From an uncultured Faecalibacterium sp. (GTDB lineage: Bacteria; Bacillota; Clostridia; Oscillospirales; Ruminococcaceae), in NCBI GenBank assembly GCA_904394215.1, contig CAJFNF010000008.1, forward strand, positions 1-55,315: DNA of 55,315 nt. The letters run 5' to 3'. The translations under genes and the position numbers were made by a program. The number at the start of each line of letters is the position of its first letter. The stretch's first letter is position 1. The notes under the pieces were generated by a model. The model did not search any database. It was given only the letters and a program-made list of their open reading frames with translations, and had not been told where the DNA came from. This document shows positions 1 through 7,035 of the stretch, in pieces.

Positions 1-78
1 CAATGCTTATCTTTTGGTCTTTGGTTCGGAATAGTGTAGTGCTGGCGGTCTATCTCTTGTTTTCGGTTGCTTGCTTCC

Positions 79-219
79 TTACCGTACATGAGCATTTGCG
101 CCGGGGTTGTCCGAGCCGTAACCTTCCAGCAGGTTGACGCCGCCCCACACGCCAAGACCAGCGCCCAGGGCAATAACGAGGGTCTGCAAAGTCGTGATAG
201 CAGAAGCGAAAAATTCCAT
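79..219 (-). pseudogene. Truncated Maff2-family membrane protein
   Basis: This 46-residue frame starts at an ATG (219-217) 7 bases after a GGAGG. It begins MEFFASAITTLQTLVIALGA and continues with a glycine-rich hydrophobic segment and LLEGYGSDNPGA, which matches the N-terminal half of Maff2 proteins. Those are small one- or two-helix membrane proteins that follow virD4 in Firmicutes conjugative elements. Family members are about 70 residues long; here the similarity stops after NPGA and the frame ends four codons later, so the second half is lost. The break lies at about position 95, and the first ~90 bases of the window are not recognisable as part of the gene. The family call is from memory of its pattern. 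The gene is probably non-functional. Confidence 0.6.
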
Positions 220-247
220 ATATCCTCCATTTCTCCGGGATTGTCCC

Positions 248-290
248 GGCCATGAAAAAAGCCGCCCGTTTGGGCGGCAGGTTGCGACCT
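248..290 (-). terminator. Hairpin between VirD4 tail and Maff2
   Basis: On the minus strand CCGCCCAAACGGGCGGC is followed by TTTTTTC. It is a compact GC-rich stem with a T run, placed between the VirD4 tail and the Maff2 start. In intact elements such an intercistronic hairpin would tune Maff2 expression. Confidence 0.5.
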
Positions 291-314
291 CTGGACACTT
301 TGTCCAGAAGTGAT

Positions 315-476
315 TTATACATAGGCATCCGGATCGTCCACGTCGTCGTAGTTGAGGATGTCCTCGTCCTCGCTTACGGGCCCCGCTTCGGATACGTCTA
401 CCTCGTACACCTCACAAGCCTCGTTAAGCCCAGGCCGCCTGCGGCGGTTGATGAGCTTAAGCGTGAAAGTGTCGCT
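315..476 (-). pseudogene. C-terminal remnant of a VirD4/TraG coupling protein
   Basis: Reading the minus strand, about 53 codons are open up to the TAA at 317-315. They end in an acidic tail with EVYEVDV, SEDEDILNYDD and DPDAYV. Acidic tails of this kind close VirD4-type coupling proteins of Tn1549-like elements, and Maff2 normally lies directly downstream, as it does here. A stop codon interrupts the frame about five codons upstream of the part shown, and the ATPase core is absent, so only the gene end survives. The tail differs from the one on the VirD4 fragment near the right end of the window, so the two do not come from the same copy. The assignment rests on gene order and tail character. 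Confidence 0.4.
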
Positions 477-632
477 AAAACTCCGTGCAGGTGTCGCTCA
501 GCGTCCGATTTTTGCACACATAACGGTAAGATTGCCATTTGATTCCACTGGCTATATGCAGCCGGTCTACCTAGTCAGATGGTTGGACATTTTCCATCGA
601 ACAAGTTCGGGATTTTTGCCCGGCAGGGATGA

Positions 633-767
633 AGGGGGAACGATCTGCCGGTGGATTATTATACCGTTCAGATTCAAGGTAAAAAGAAGCTGCTGTTTTT
701 CGATCATATCGCCCCCCGGTTTACTGGCCGGCTGGGCCGGTGGTTTGTGGAGAAAACCGTCCGGTAA
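633..767 (+). pseudogene. Short coding remnant, unknown
   Basis: The stretch 477-910 has no intact gene. Inside it a 44-codon open run on the plus strand has protein-like composition (LPVDYYTVQIQGKKKLLFFD, then RFTGRLGRWFVEKTVR) and ends in TAA. It has no start codon and is preceded by an in-frame TGA. It looks like the end of a decayed mobile-element gene. I do not recognise the family. Confidence 0.25.
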
Positions 768-780
768 CTGAAAGCTAAAT

Positions 781-811
781 AAATAAAAACGGACAAGCTG
801 CCAGCTTGTCC
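781..811 (-). terminator. Terminator of the ImmA-like gene
   Basis: GGACAAGC and GCTTGTCC form a perfect stem around a 5-base loop (791-811). On the minus strand it is followed by GTTTTTATTTATTT. It sits about 100 bases past the stop codon of the minus-strand gene at 911-1450. Confidence 0.8.
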
Positions 812-910
812 GTCTTTGTTTGTTATGAAGAATGTAATAAGGCGTAAAATGATCCATTCCCCCCAACGCAATGAATCTCGAGTTGAGGATGTATATACTA
901 TGAGCATCGC

Positions 911-1450
911 TTAGGGGCAAAAACTGAAATGAGCGAGTTCCTGATGTGCTTGCAGGAATTCACTGTGCAGGCTGTAGTAGTGGGTCATATCATACCCCAT
1001 GTGGTAAAGTGCGAGGAGCTTGACAAGAATCGTATGAAGATGGCGTTTGGTCATCGCAGCAATTTGCTGCACATCGTATCCTAGTTTGGTGAGATGGTAA
1101 ACTTCTTCGCTGTCAAGCATCAGATGAGAAGAAAACGCATTGGCCTCATATTCAACCAGATGTGCCGGCGAAATGAAATTCATCGAATGGGAAACCCTAT
1201 CGGGGAAAAGATAGGCTTCAGCAAAACGGCTTAATGCATAACCGCATACCATCTGCTTGGTCTGCCTATCCAGCGCAACATTGATAACGACCTGGTACAA
1301 ATCCCATTTGAACGTGAAGAACCCGGAAATCGTGTCAAAGGGCATCTCTGTCACGTCCATTCCCACGGTCTTTGCAATGGTGCGCAGGTCTCTCGATCCA
1401 GCACGCTGAACCAGCTCATTTGCCTTTTGGTGGATAAAGGTAGAATCCAT
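911..1450 (-). CDS. ImmA/IrrE-like protein without the metallopeptidase motif
   Basis: The protein has 179 residues. Its layout follows ImmA/IrrE proteins: an N-terminal helix with IHQKANELVQ, a beta-rich middle (VVINVALDRQTKQ), then a helix and the YEANAFSSHLMLD segment that resembles the conserved E-x-x-AN-FA part of the family. The expected zinc motif HExxH in the helix before it is missing; the matching position reads VCGYALSRFAEAY. ImmA proteases cleave the element's XRE repressor to induce transfer. The upstream neighbour (1490-1903) is such a repressor, 39 bases away and co-oriented. Without HExxH this protein is probably not a protease; it may bind the repressor or be degenerate. Confidence 0.65.
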   Translation of the reverse strand: MDSTFIHQKANELVQRAGSRDLRTIAKTVGMDVTEMPFDTISGFFTFKWDLYQVVINVALDRQTKQMVCGYALSRFAEAYLFPDRVSHSMNFISPAHLVEYEANAFSSHLMLDSEEVYHLTKLGYDVQQIAAMTKRHLHTILVKLLALYHMGYDMTHYYSLHSEFLQAHQELAHFSFCP

Positions 1451-1489
1451 AAATAAACCTCATCGCTGTATGACAGCAGCTAAGGGAAA

Positions 1490-1903
1490 CTAGCAGGTTT
1501 CCAGGGAAAGCCTTTCCTGTTCACGCTTTTGTTCACGGTATTGAAAATAAGCACGGTGCATCACATACATGATGTTGTCCATATCTTCAGCAGACAGTTC
1601 TCCTGTGGCGAAAATTTCAGAGAGTTCCATGGCAAGCTGTTTTGCTTCTTTTCTGCCGCTTTCACCATAGGTGGAAGCAGCATCGTTCTCAAAAGACTCA
1701 TCGTCATCATAAAAGTACTGAACAGGAACGTGAAAAATGTCGGCCAGCTTCTTGTAGGCGTTGTTATCCTTGGGATAACGTCCATCCCGCTCATAACCGA
1801 TAACGGTACGGGGATGTACGCCAAGAATTTTGGCAAGCTCAGCCTGGGTCAACCCGGCTTGTTTCCGTAAGTTATGCAGTTTTTCGCCAAATTTCATCCT
1901 CAT
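1490..1903 (-). CDS. XRE-family transcriptional regulator
   Basis: The protein has 137 residues. Residues 5-62 form a Cro/CI helix-turn-helix (LRKQAGLTQAELAKILGV, then RTVIGYERDGRYP), followed by an acidic linker and a C-terminal helical part. The start at 1903 has GAGG upstream; an internal ATG two codons later has no spacing for a ribosome binding site. Together with the ImmA-like gene downstream it forms the usual repressor/anti-repressor pair of Firmicutes integrative elements and is probably the element's lysogeny-like switch. The target operator is not identified. Confidence 0.85.
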   Translation of the reverse strand: MRMKFGEKLHNLRKQAGLTQAELAKILGVHPRTVIGYERDGRYPKDNNAYKKLADIFHVPVQYFYDDDESFENDAASTYGESGRKEAKQLAMELSEIFATGELSAEDMDNIMYVMHRAYFQYREQKREQERLSLETC

Positions 1904-2197
1904 TAACCTCGCAGTCGTCTGATCGCACCATTAAGCAACCGCGTAGCGAAATATGTCTTAAAATTCAGACCAATAAAGTTGGAAAATCCCCTCGACACAT
2001 GCTAACAAGTTGCGTATAATAATGCTACCACTTTCACTTTCCTCCATTATACAGGATTGATACAAGGTTTTCAAGGGTGAAATTTATGTTTGTAAAGGGG
2101 CAAAATAAATTTTAAACCCAGTATACCATAGCGGCAGAAAATATTGTGTCGAAATATGGGGTAGGAAAATATTTTTTACAGGAGGCGTAGTTGAAAG
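1904..2197. other. Intergenic region between divergent element genes
   Basis: This AT-rich 294-base stretch separates the minus-strand XRE gene from the plus-strand zinc-ribbon gene. It should contain both promoters. I see several TATTAT/TATAAT-like hexamers but no pair good enough to call, and no strong dyad. Confidence 0.4.
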
Positions 2198-2386
2198 ATG
2201 GATAAAAAAATGTGGACAGCATTTCCGTTCTATTGTCCGAACTGTGGCAAAGAGTCGCAAGCACATTTGTCGGAAAATGGAACCATGAAAAGTGTATGTG
2301 CAAGATGCCGCGCTGTGGTAGTCAGAAGAAGAATTGGCCGGCGTCATACACAGATTGATCTCTACGCTTCCGAAAAAGAGGCGTAA
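2198..2386 (+). CDS. Small zinc-ribbon protein
   Basis: The protein has 62 residues. AGGAGG lies 12 bases before the ATG. Two CxxC knuckles are visible, YCPNCGK (residues ~12-18) and CARCR (~34-38), 16 residues apart, followed by a basic stretch VVRRRIGRRH. This is a single zinc ribbon, similar in layout to the small cysteine-rich proteins often found in Firmicutes integrative elements. The function is unknown; nucleic-acid binding or regulation is plausible. Confidence 0.6.
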   Translation: MDKKMWTAFPFYCPNCGKESQAHLSENGTMKSVCARCRAVVVRRRIGRRHTQIDLYASEKEA

Positions 2387-2523
2387 CAACAAAACTTGGC
2401 ACAAAAGTTGAATACGGTATGCCGACGGAATGGTTGAGATGAAACAGGCTGCGTAAATCCATCTCCAGGTCACATACTTTGACAGAACCGGTGTGTTAAA
2501 CCAGACATTACATGAGAGGCCAC

Positions 2524-2585
2524 CGGCAAGGCAGGGTTTCTGTTTGAAACAGAAGCTCTGCCCTGCCGGGGCCTTTTGTTTTTCG
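2524..2585 (+). terminator. Long hairpin with T tract
   Basis: CCGGCAAGGCAGGG at 2524-2537 pairs with CCCTGCCGGGG near 2562-2572, with an inner stem of TTTCTGTTT and AAACAGAA. It is followed by CCTTTTGTTTTTC. It should end transcription from the zinc-ribbon gene before the next XRE gene. Confidence 0.7.
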
Positions 2586-2615
2586 GCAAGGTAGCGCAGA
2601 CAGAAAGGAGTCATT

Positions 2616-2900
2616 ATGGGGTTCGATTATGAGCAGTTCGGAGACCGGGTTCGTGCCTTAAGAAAAGAAAGAGACATAACGCAGGCCGAGCTGGCTTCTG
2701 TCCTCAATGTAGAAAGCCATTACATAAGCCGAATTGAGCGAGGACTGTCTGGGTGCTCGATTGAGATTATCATTGTGCTGTCAAAAGTGCTGGGGGTCAG
2801 TATTGACTACCTGGTGGTTGGAAAAGAGTGCAGCTCGGTCAAAGAAGAACTGGAGCGGGTCATCAACCAGCTTGAAAAAATCAGGATGGATATTGTTTGA
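2616..2900 (+). CDS. Small XRE-family regulator
   Basis: The protein has 94 residues. GAAAGGAG precedes the ATG by 7 bases. Residues 8-65 are a Cro/CI helix-turn-helix (RALRKERDITQAELASVL and HYISRIERGLSGC), followed by a short C-terminal coiled helix (KEELERVINQLEKIRMDI) that probably dimerises. A perfect 15-base palindrome lies 57 bases downstream of its stop and could be its operator. It stands alone between two non-coding stretches of the element. Confidence 0.85.
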   Translation: MGFDYEQFGDRVRALRKERDITQAELASVLNVESHYISRIERGLSGCSIEIIIVLSKVLGVSIDYLVVGKECSSVKEELERVINQLEKIRMDIV

Positions 2901-2956
2901 AGGATTGCGTTTGGAGAAGGTGTAAAGATGAATGTGAAACATTGGACCATAAAATT

Positions 2957-2994
2957 AGCACAATTTGTGCTAGAAATTAGCACAAACTGTGTCA
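2957..2994. promoter_or_regulatory. Palindromic operator-like repeat
   Basis: AGCACAATTTGTGCT (2957-2971) is a perfect 15-base dyad. A second, imperfect copy follows (AGCACAAACTGTGT, from about 2979), so ATTAGCACAA occurs twice about 21 bases apart. The pair lies just upstream of a TACAAT -10 hexamer at 3017-3022 (weak -35 ACGACA at 2994-2999). It is placed to control transcription of the structured RNA and mazF. The likely ligand is one of the element's XRE proteins (inference). Confidence 0.5.
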
Positions 2995-3028
2995 CGACAA
3001 AATACAAAACATCCTGTACAATATGGGT

Positions 3029-3290
3029 AGATCAAGAAACCGCACCTTGAAAAGTGAATAGCACCCTTTCAGATACGAACACTGCAGCGGGGAGCCCATC
3101 CGCGGGGAATGCGAAGATCACCAACAAAAGGTAGGAGCAGGAACCGGAGGTAAATGAGAGACAGCTTCTCCCAAGGCAAAGAGCCGGTGCAGGATGATGA
3201 GACTTCCGCCTTCGGGCGGCTCGGTGAGAACCACGGAGAGGCGACAATCTATGGCGCTGGTAAGCTACCAGCCGTCTGAAAGGGTCCCAA
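3029..3290 (+). ncRNA. Candidate structured RNA upstream of mazF
   Basis: The 540-base gene-free stretch 2901-3440 contains a region with strong folding signs. ACCCTTTCAG (3063-3072) pairs perfectly with CTGAAAGGGT (3276-3285), closing about 200 bases. Inside are GCTGGTA-AGC-TACCAGC (3255-3271, 7 bp), CCGCC-TTCG-GGCGG (3206-3219, a stable UUCG loop) and GGT-GAGA-ACC. No protein frame fits. A -10 hexamer at 3017-3022 would start transcription just ahead of it. There is no group II intron domain V or reverse transcriptase, and it does not match a ribozyme or riboswitch I know. It may be a free ncRNA of the element or the leader of mazF. Confidence 0.5.
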
Positions 3291-3440
3291 ACAGGACAGA
3301 GAGCCTGTGTTTCCGGGGGTGTCGTGGACAAGTACGGAAACCGATATAATGGTGTGAATCATGGCAAAAGTCTGACTCATAACCATAGGGCGGCCATGCG
3401 AATGGTTCGCTGTTATATAAAAGAAAGGAGTGGATGAGGG

Positions 3441-3821
3441 ATGAAGCAATATAAAAAGATGCGTCCTCTCAAAGCGGATTGGCATTACAAGCGCGGAGAT
3501 ATTTATCTTGTGGACCTGAATCCATACCGAGGCTCAGAACAAGGAGGGGTACGGCCTGCAGTTGTAGTACAGAACAACAGCGGGAATTATCATTCTCCGG
3601 TGCTGTTGGTGGTACCATTGACCACCAAGATCAAAAAAGAATCTATGCCAACCCACTGTCTTATCAAAAGTCACTGCCTGCGGGAACTTTCCATGGCGAT
3701 TTGTGAGTCACCGAGACCGGTTGACAAGACACGAATCCAAGGGTATCTCGGGAAAGTAACCAAAGCTGATTTGGATAGAATCACAGCTTGTCTGAAAGCA
3801 AGTTTTGCATGGAAAAGCTGA
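3441..3821 (+). CDS. MazF/PemK-family toxin (mRNA interferase)
   Basis: The protein has 126 residues. A GAAAGGAG-containing site precedes the ATG. The family core is clear: KRGDIYLVDLNPYRGSEQGG at residues ~18-37 with the GxEQxGxRP element, then VVVQNNSGN, VPLTT, and a C-terminal IQGYLGKVTKADLDRI. MazF toxins cut single-stranded mRNA at short motifs and form dimers. No classical antitoxin gene is adjacent: upstream is the structured RNA stretch and downstream a small HTH protein. Antitoxin function could lie in the HTH protein or elsewhere in the element. Such solo mazF genes are usual near integrases and probably stabilise the element. Confidence 0.9.
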   Translation: MKQYKKMRPLKADWHYKRGDIYLVDLNPYRGSEQGGVRPAVVVQNNSGNYHSPVLLVVPLTTKIKKESMPTHCLIKSHCLRELSMAICESPRPVDKTRIQGYLGKVTKADLDRITACLKASFAWKS

Positions 3822-3851
3822 TTATTTATCAACCATAAAGGAGGACACACA

Positions 3852-4079
3852 ATGGCACGTCAGATAGAAAACGCGAATATGAACGAGAGCAGGAAGCCGA
3901 TGGCCGGGGAACAGAACCGCTGCTATACGATCAGCGACCTGCAGCAGATGCTGGTACTGAGTCGTGCGAGTGTGACCGCCTTGCTGAAAAAGCGGGAATT
4001 TCACTGGATTCAGATTGGCGGCAGATACCGTATCCCCAAAAAGGGTTTTGATGCCTGGCTGGAACGGCAGTGCCAGTAA
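3852..4079 (+). CDS. Excisionase-like HTH DNA-binding protein
   Basis: The protein has 75 residues. AGGAGG lies 8-10 bases before the ATG. Residues ~25-72 form a winged helix of the MerR/excisionase type (CYTISDLQQMLVLSRASVTA, then FHWIQIGGRYRIPKKGFDAW). Proteins of this kind bind the att region and steer integrase towards excision. It is followed by a larger protein with four such units and by the integrase, all on the plus strand. Confidence 0.8.
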   Translation: MARQIENANMNESRKPMAGEQNRCYTISDLQQMLVLSRASVTALLKKREFHWIQIGGRYRIPKKGFDAWLERQCQ

Positions 4080-4124
4080 GTGACTGAGCCAAGGATGCCA
4101 ATCTTGGGACAGTTCGTTTTGGGG

Positions 4125-4162
4125 TTGACATCCTAAATTTTTTCTCTCCAAGCTGGTATGAT
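4125..4162 (+). promoter_or_regulatory. Promoter of the HTH-array/integrase operon
   Basis: TTGACA lies at 4125-4130 and an extended -10, TGGTATGAT, ends at 4162. The 26-base gap between them is too long for a classical pair, so the extended -10 probably acts with a weak closer -35. It precedes the 4205 start by about 40 bases. Confidence 0.4.
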
Positions 4163-4204
4163 AGTCTTGACCGGAATCGAACGGCGAGAAAGGAGCGGAA
4201 AACA

Positions 4205-5098
4205 ATGGCAGATGGGCCAAGCAAAACAACCATGTCAGTTCGTGAAATGCGTGAGATTCTCGGCCTTGGAAAGACGGACAGCTATTGGCTGCTGAAAAAG
4301 GAGTTCTTTGATGTCGTACTAGTGAACGGAAAGATGCGCGTTGTGATAGAGAGCTTTGAAAAATGGTATGCCAATCAGGTCAAATACTCCAAGGTGAAGG
4401 GCCCCCCTCCAGGGGAGCAGCTGAAACAGAAATCTTACTCAATTACTGATCTGGCTGCACTGCTGCGTGTAAGCGAAACAACCATTTATGATTTGATCAA
4501 AAAAGGCTGCTTTGAAACAGAACTGGTAGACTACAGGACACGGGTCCTCAAACAGTCTTTTGACCAGTGGTACGCTTCCCAAAGCAGATACCGGACCCCA
4601 GAGGATCGGGCAAAAGATCGGAAGTTGGAGAATGCGACCATCAGTATGCCGGAGATGGCCAGAATGCTGGGGGTCACACGGGAAAAAGTATATACCATTA
4701 TATATAATGACAAGAATGCGTTTGAGTTTGTAATCGTTGCCGACCGCAAACGCATCACCAAAAAGAGCTTCCAAGCATGGCTGCATTCCAGAGAAGAAAA
4801 GAAGCGTTCACAGCCGGTGGAACCACAGCCGACTGAAACAGTGAAAGCTGAAAGCGCTCCAAAGGAGGCTCCTCCGGTAAAAGAAAAGCCTGTGGAGGTT
4901 CGTCTGGACAAGCCAAGCTATCCCGTAAAAGAAGCGGCGATTCTTTTGGAGCTGCCGCAGAAGGTGGTTTACCGCATGGTTCAATCCGGTGACCTGAAAG
5001 CGCTGACGATTAACCGGCAAATCCGAATTCGGAGAGAAGAAATTTTTCACTGGCTCTATGACCGAAAGGGCCAAAGCAAACTGAGAGGTGAAAACTGA
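4205..5098 (+). CDS. Protein with four excisionase-like HTH units
   Basis: The protein has 297 residues and holds four MerR/excisionase-type winged helices in tandem: MSVREMREILGL (~residue 10 on), YSITDLAALLRVSETTIYDL (~78 on), ISMPEMARMLGVTREKVYTI (~146 on) and YPVKEAAILLELPQKVVYRM (~239 on). Each ends in a wing with an aromatic motif (FEKWYA, FDQWYA, FQAWLH, IFHWLY). A proline- and glutamate-rich linker (about 200-235) separates unit 4. The stop codon overlaps the integrase start (TGATG), so the two are translationally coupled. One protein could span several sites at the element ends, acting as excisionase or accessory factor. Four units are more than the usual one or two. Confidence 0.8.
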   Translation: MADGPSKTTMSVREMREILGLGKTDSYWLLKKEFFDVVLVNGKMRVVIESFEKWYANQVKYSKVKGPPPGEQLKQKSYSITDLAALLRVSETTIYDLIKKGCFETELVDYRTRVLKQSFDQWYASQSRYRTPEDRAKDRKLENATISMPEMARMLGVTREKVYTIIYNDKNAFEFVIVADRKRITKKSFQAWLHSREEKKRSQPVEPQPTETVKAESAPKEAPPVKEKPVEVRLDKPSYPVKEAAILLELPQKVVYRMVQSGDLKALTINRQIRIRREEIFHWLYDRKGQSKLRGEN

Positions 5099-6480
5099 TG
5101 GCATCCATTGTTCAGAGGAAAGGCAAGTACTGTGTGGTTTACCTCTATACCAACGATGAGGGGAAACGTAAGCAGAAATGGGAGACCTACAAAACCTACG
5201 AGGAAGCAAAAAAGCGTCGGACGGAGGTCGAGTATCGAGAGCAGATCGGTAAATTGGTGATGCCCAAATGTGCGACGATGGAAGATCTGGTTCGTGAGTT
5301 CATTGCCAATTATGGCAAAAACAAATGGGCATTATCGACCTATGAGTCAAACGTAGGAATACTGGAGCACTACGTCATTCCCCAGATTGGCAAGATGAAA
5401 TTGAAAGACATCACGCCGAGAATGCTGGAAAGATTTTATCAATCTCTGCTGACAACGCCAGCGGTACGCAAGTGTACGGATAAAAAGTACGCGAAGTATT
5501 CCCGAACGGTTGCTCCTGAAACCATCAAAAGAGTTCACAAGCTGCTGCACAGCTGCTTCAACCAGGCAGTCCGATGGGAGCTGGTGGACCGGAACCCTGT
5601 TACATACGCCACTCCACCTGAATCACAGCTGAAGGAACGTGAAATCTGGACGGTGGAAACGCTCGACAAAGCGTTGAGCCTATGCGAAGACCCAAGACTT
5701 AAGCTGGCAATCAATCTTGCTTTTTCGTGTTCCTTGAGGATTGGAGAGTTGCTGGGGCTGACATGGGATTGCATTGATATCAGCGAAAAGAGTATCCAGG
5801 ACGGAGAGGCGCATGTACTTATTAATAAGGAACTGATTCGGGTCAGCCGCGAAGCAATGAAAGAGCTGGACGGCAAAGGCGTGATCTTTGCCTTCCCCGT
5901 TGCCGTCGAGAACGGCACCACCCAGCTGGTTCTGAAAAAGCCCAAAACCTCGAGCAGTACCCGTAAAGTGTTCCTGCCGAGGACTGTGGCAAAGATGCTG
6001 GTTCAATGGAAGATTGAACAGAATCAAACAAAGGCAGCCCTGGGTGATGAATATCACGATTATGACCTGGTGCTAGCTAGTCCTTTCGGAACTCCCCTGG
6101 AGAGAAATGTCATCGCAAGGGCGTTCCGTGAACTCATTGAGAAAAACGATCTGCCAAAGGTGGTGTTCCACAGTCTCCGGCACTCCAGCATAACTTATAA
6201 GCTGAAGTGGAATGGCGGTGACATCAAGGCAGTCCAGGGAGATTCGGGACACGCACAGGCAAAGATGGTCACAGACCAGTATTCTCACATCCTGGACGAT
6301 GACCGAAGGACCAATGCACAGCTCCTTGAAGATGTCTTTTACAACCACAAAGAACCCCCTCACTCCATGAGAAGAAATGATTCCGGGGCTTCCGGTGCAG
6401 ATGCAGAGATGATCGCAAAACTCCTGGGAGACCCACAGACAGCGCAGCTTCTCAGAGCGCTTCTGGACAAGATCAGCTGA
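5098..6480 (+). CDS. int: Tyrosine recombinase (integrase)
   Basis: The protein has 460 residues. The N-terminal part carries an AP2-like arm-binding segment (KGKYCVVYLYTNDEGKRKQK), a SAM-like core-binding domain follows (~60-165), and the catalytic domain contains R214 (CSLRIGELLGL), H358-x-x-R361 (FHSLRHSS), H385 (GDSGH) and nucleophile Y395 (TDQYSHIL). All five residues are present, so the enzyme should be active. It integrates the element by recombination at att sites; the 3' part of a tRNA-Arg gene 394 bases downstream is the evident target. The start overlaps the upstream HTH-array stop. Confidence 0.95.
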   Translation: MASIVQRKGKYCVVYLYTNDEGKRKQKWETYKTYEEAKKRRTEVEYREQIGKLVMPKCATMEDLVREFIANYGKNKWALSTYESNVGILEHYVIPQIGKMKLKDITPRMLERFYQSLLTTPAVRKCTDKKYAKYSRTVAPETIKRVHKLLHSCFNQAVRWELVDRNPVTYATPPESQLKEREIWTVETLDKALSLCEDPRLKLAINLAFSCSLRIGELLGLTWDCIDISEKSIQDGEAHVLINKELIRVSREAMKELDGKGVIFAFPVAVENGTTQLVLKKPKTSSSTRKVFLPRTVAKMLVQWKIEQNQTKAALGDEYHDYDLVLASPFGTPLERNVIARAFRELIEKNDLPKVVFHSLRHSSITYKLKWNGGDIKAVQGDSGHAQAKMVTDQYSHILDDDRRTNAQLLEDVFYNHKEPPHSMRRNDSGASGADAEMIAKLLGDPQTAQLLRALLDKIS

Positions 6481-6502
6481 AACCAAATAGGACTACATAG
6501 AG

Positions 6503-6552
6503 AAGAACATACCGTTTTCCCGAAAGTGGAAATTGACGGTATGTTCTTTTCT
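6503..6552 (+). terminator. Integrase terminator
   Basis: AAGAACATACCGT pairs with ACGGTATGTTCTT around a 20-base loop and is followed by TTCTT. It begins 22 bases after the integrase stop codon. Confidence 0.9.
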
Positions 6553-6557
6553 TATAA

Positions 6558-6773
6558 GGCGGAAGCTACTCTACCGCCAATATTGATGAACGACTACCGC
6601 CTGCAGTGATCTCAAGAATGGGACAGGCAGTTGCTTCAATCCACAAATTTGCAGCGGATAGCCTTGCTGCACAGGCTAAAAGAAGCGGGCGATGGAAAAC
6701 CCACCTTCCACCTTTTTTGGAACATGCTAAAATTCAGCTAAGATCAGCGATGAAAACAGCCGGATACGGATGA
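6558..6773 (+). pseudogene. Coding remnant at the element end, unknown
   Basis: Between the integrase terminator and the att site, 71 codons are open and protein-like (VISRMGQAVASIHKFAADSL, then WKTHLPPFLEHAKIQL, ending MKTAGYG and TGA). No start codon with a ribosome binding site is present, and a TAA in the same frame lies just before. It appears to be the end of a decayed gene captured at the element boundary. I do not recognise the family. The remaining bases, 6774-6873, show nothing. Confidence 0.3.
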
Positions 6774-6873
6774 GCAGATTCGTGAACGGATGTGCGTGAA
6801 AATGATTAGCTATCGTGAATTATCTAGTCATAGATGATAATAGACTTACATAGATTGGAACTGCCAAAAGTAG

Positions 6874-6918
6874 CTCCTAAGCGGTAGGCCGGAGGTTCGA
6901 TTCCTCTCAGGGACGCCA
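6874..6918 (+). other. Attachment site: 3' part of tRNA-Arg(CCU)
   Basis: CTCCTAA reads as an anticodon loop with anticodon CCU. It is followed by the 3' anticodon strand GCGGT, variable loop, T arm (GGAGG-TTCGATT-CCTCT), acceptor strand CAGGGAC, discriminator G and encoded CCA. The 5' half of the tRNA is absent: the bases before 6874 do not pair with GCGGT and lack a D arm. This is the pattern left when an integrase inserts at the anticodon loop of a tRNA and restores the gene at the other end of the element. The intact tRNA should lie left of this window. Chromosomal sequence starts here. Confidence 0.85.
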
Positions 6919-6928
6919 TACCATAAGG

Positions 6929-6966
6929 GAACCCCGGCAGGTGAAACATCCTGCCGGGGTTCTTTG
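6929..6966 (+). terminator. Terminator of the tRNA-Arg locus
   Basis: GAACCCCGGCAGG and CCTGCCGGGGTTC form a perfect 13-bp stem around TGAAACAT, followed by TTTG. It lies 11 bases past the encoded CCA and is the native tRNA terminator left on the chromosome side. Confidence 0.9.
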
Positions 6967-6988
6967 TCTGCCTGCCGCAAAAACAGCA

Positions 6989-7035
6989 GCGGCCCCGACC
7001 TGCCGCAAGATGGCAGATCAGGGCCGCTTTTGTTT
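6989..7035. terminator. Bidirectional terminator
   Basis: AGCGGCCCCGACCTGCC pairs with GGCAGATCAGGGCCGCT. It has TTTTGTTT on the plus side and an A-rich flank on the other. It can stop the minus-strand glucoside operon. The rest of 7036-7229 shows no gene. Confidence 0.7.

Noticed and set aside
567-920. 117-codon minus-strand frame between the VirD4 tail and the ImmA-like gene
   Set aside because: It runs through the ImmA-like gene's terminator hairpin, has no ribosome site and no recognisable domain.
3029-3440. Group II intron or self-cleaving ribozyme
   Set aside because: No domain V-like hairpin, no reverse transcriptase, and no hammerhead, HDV-like, twister or pistol core could be matched by eye.
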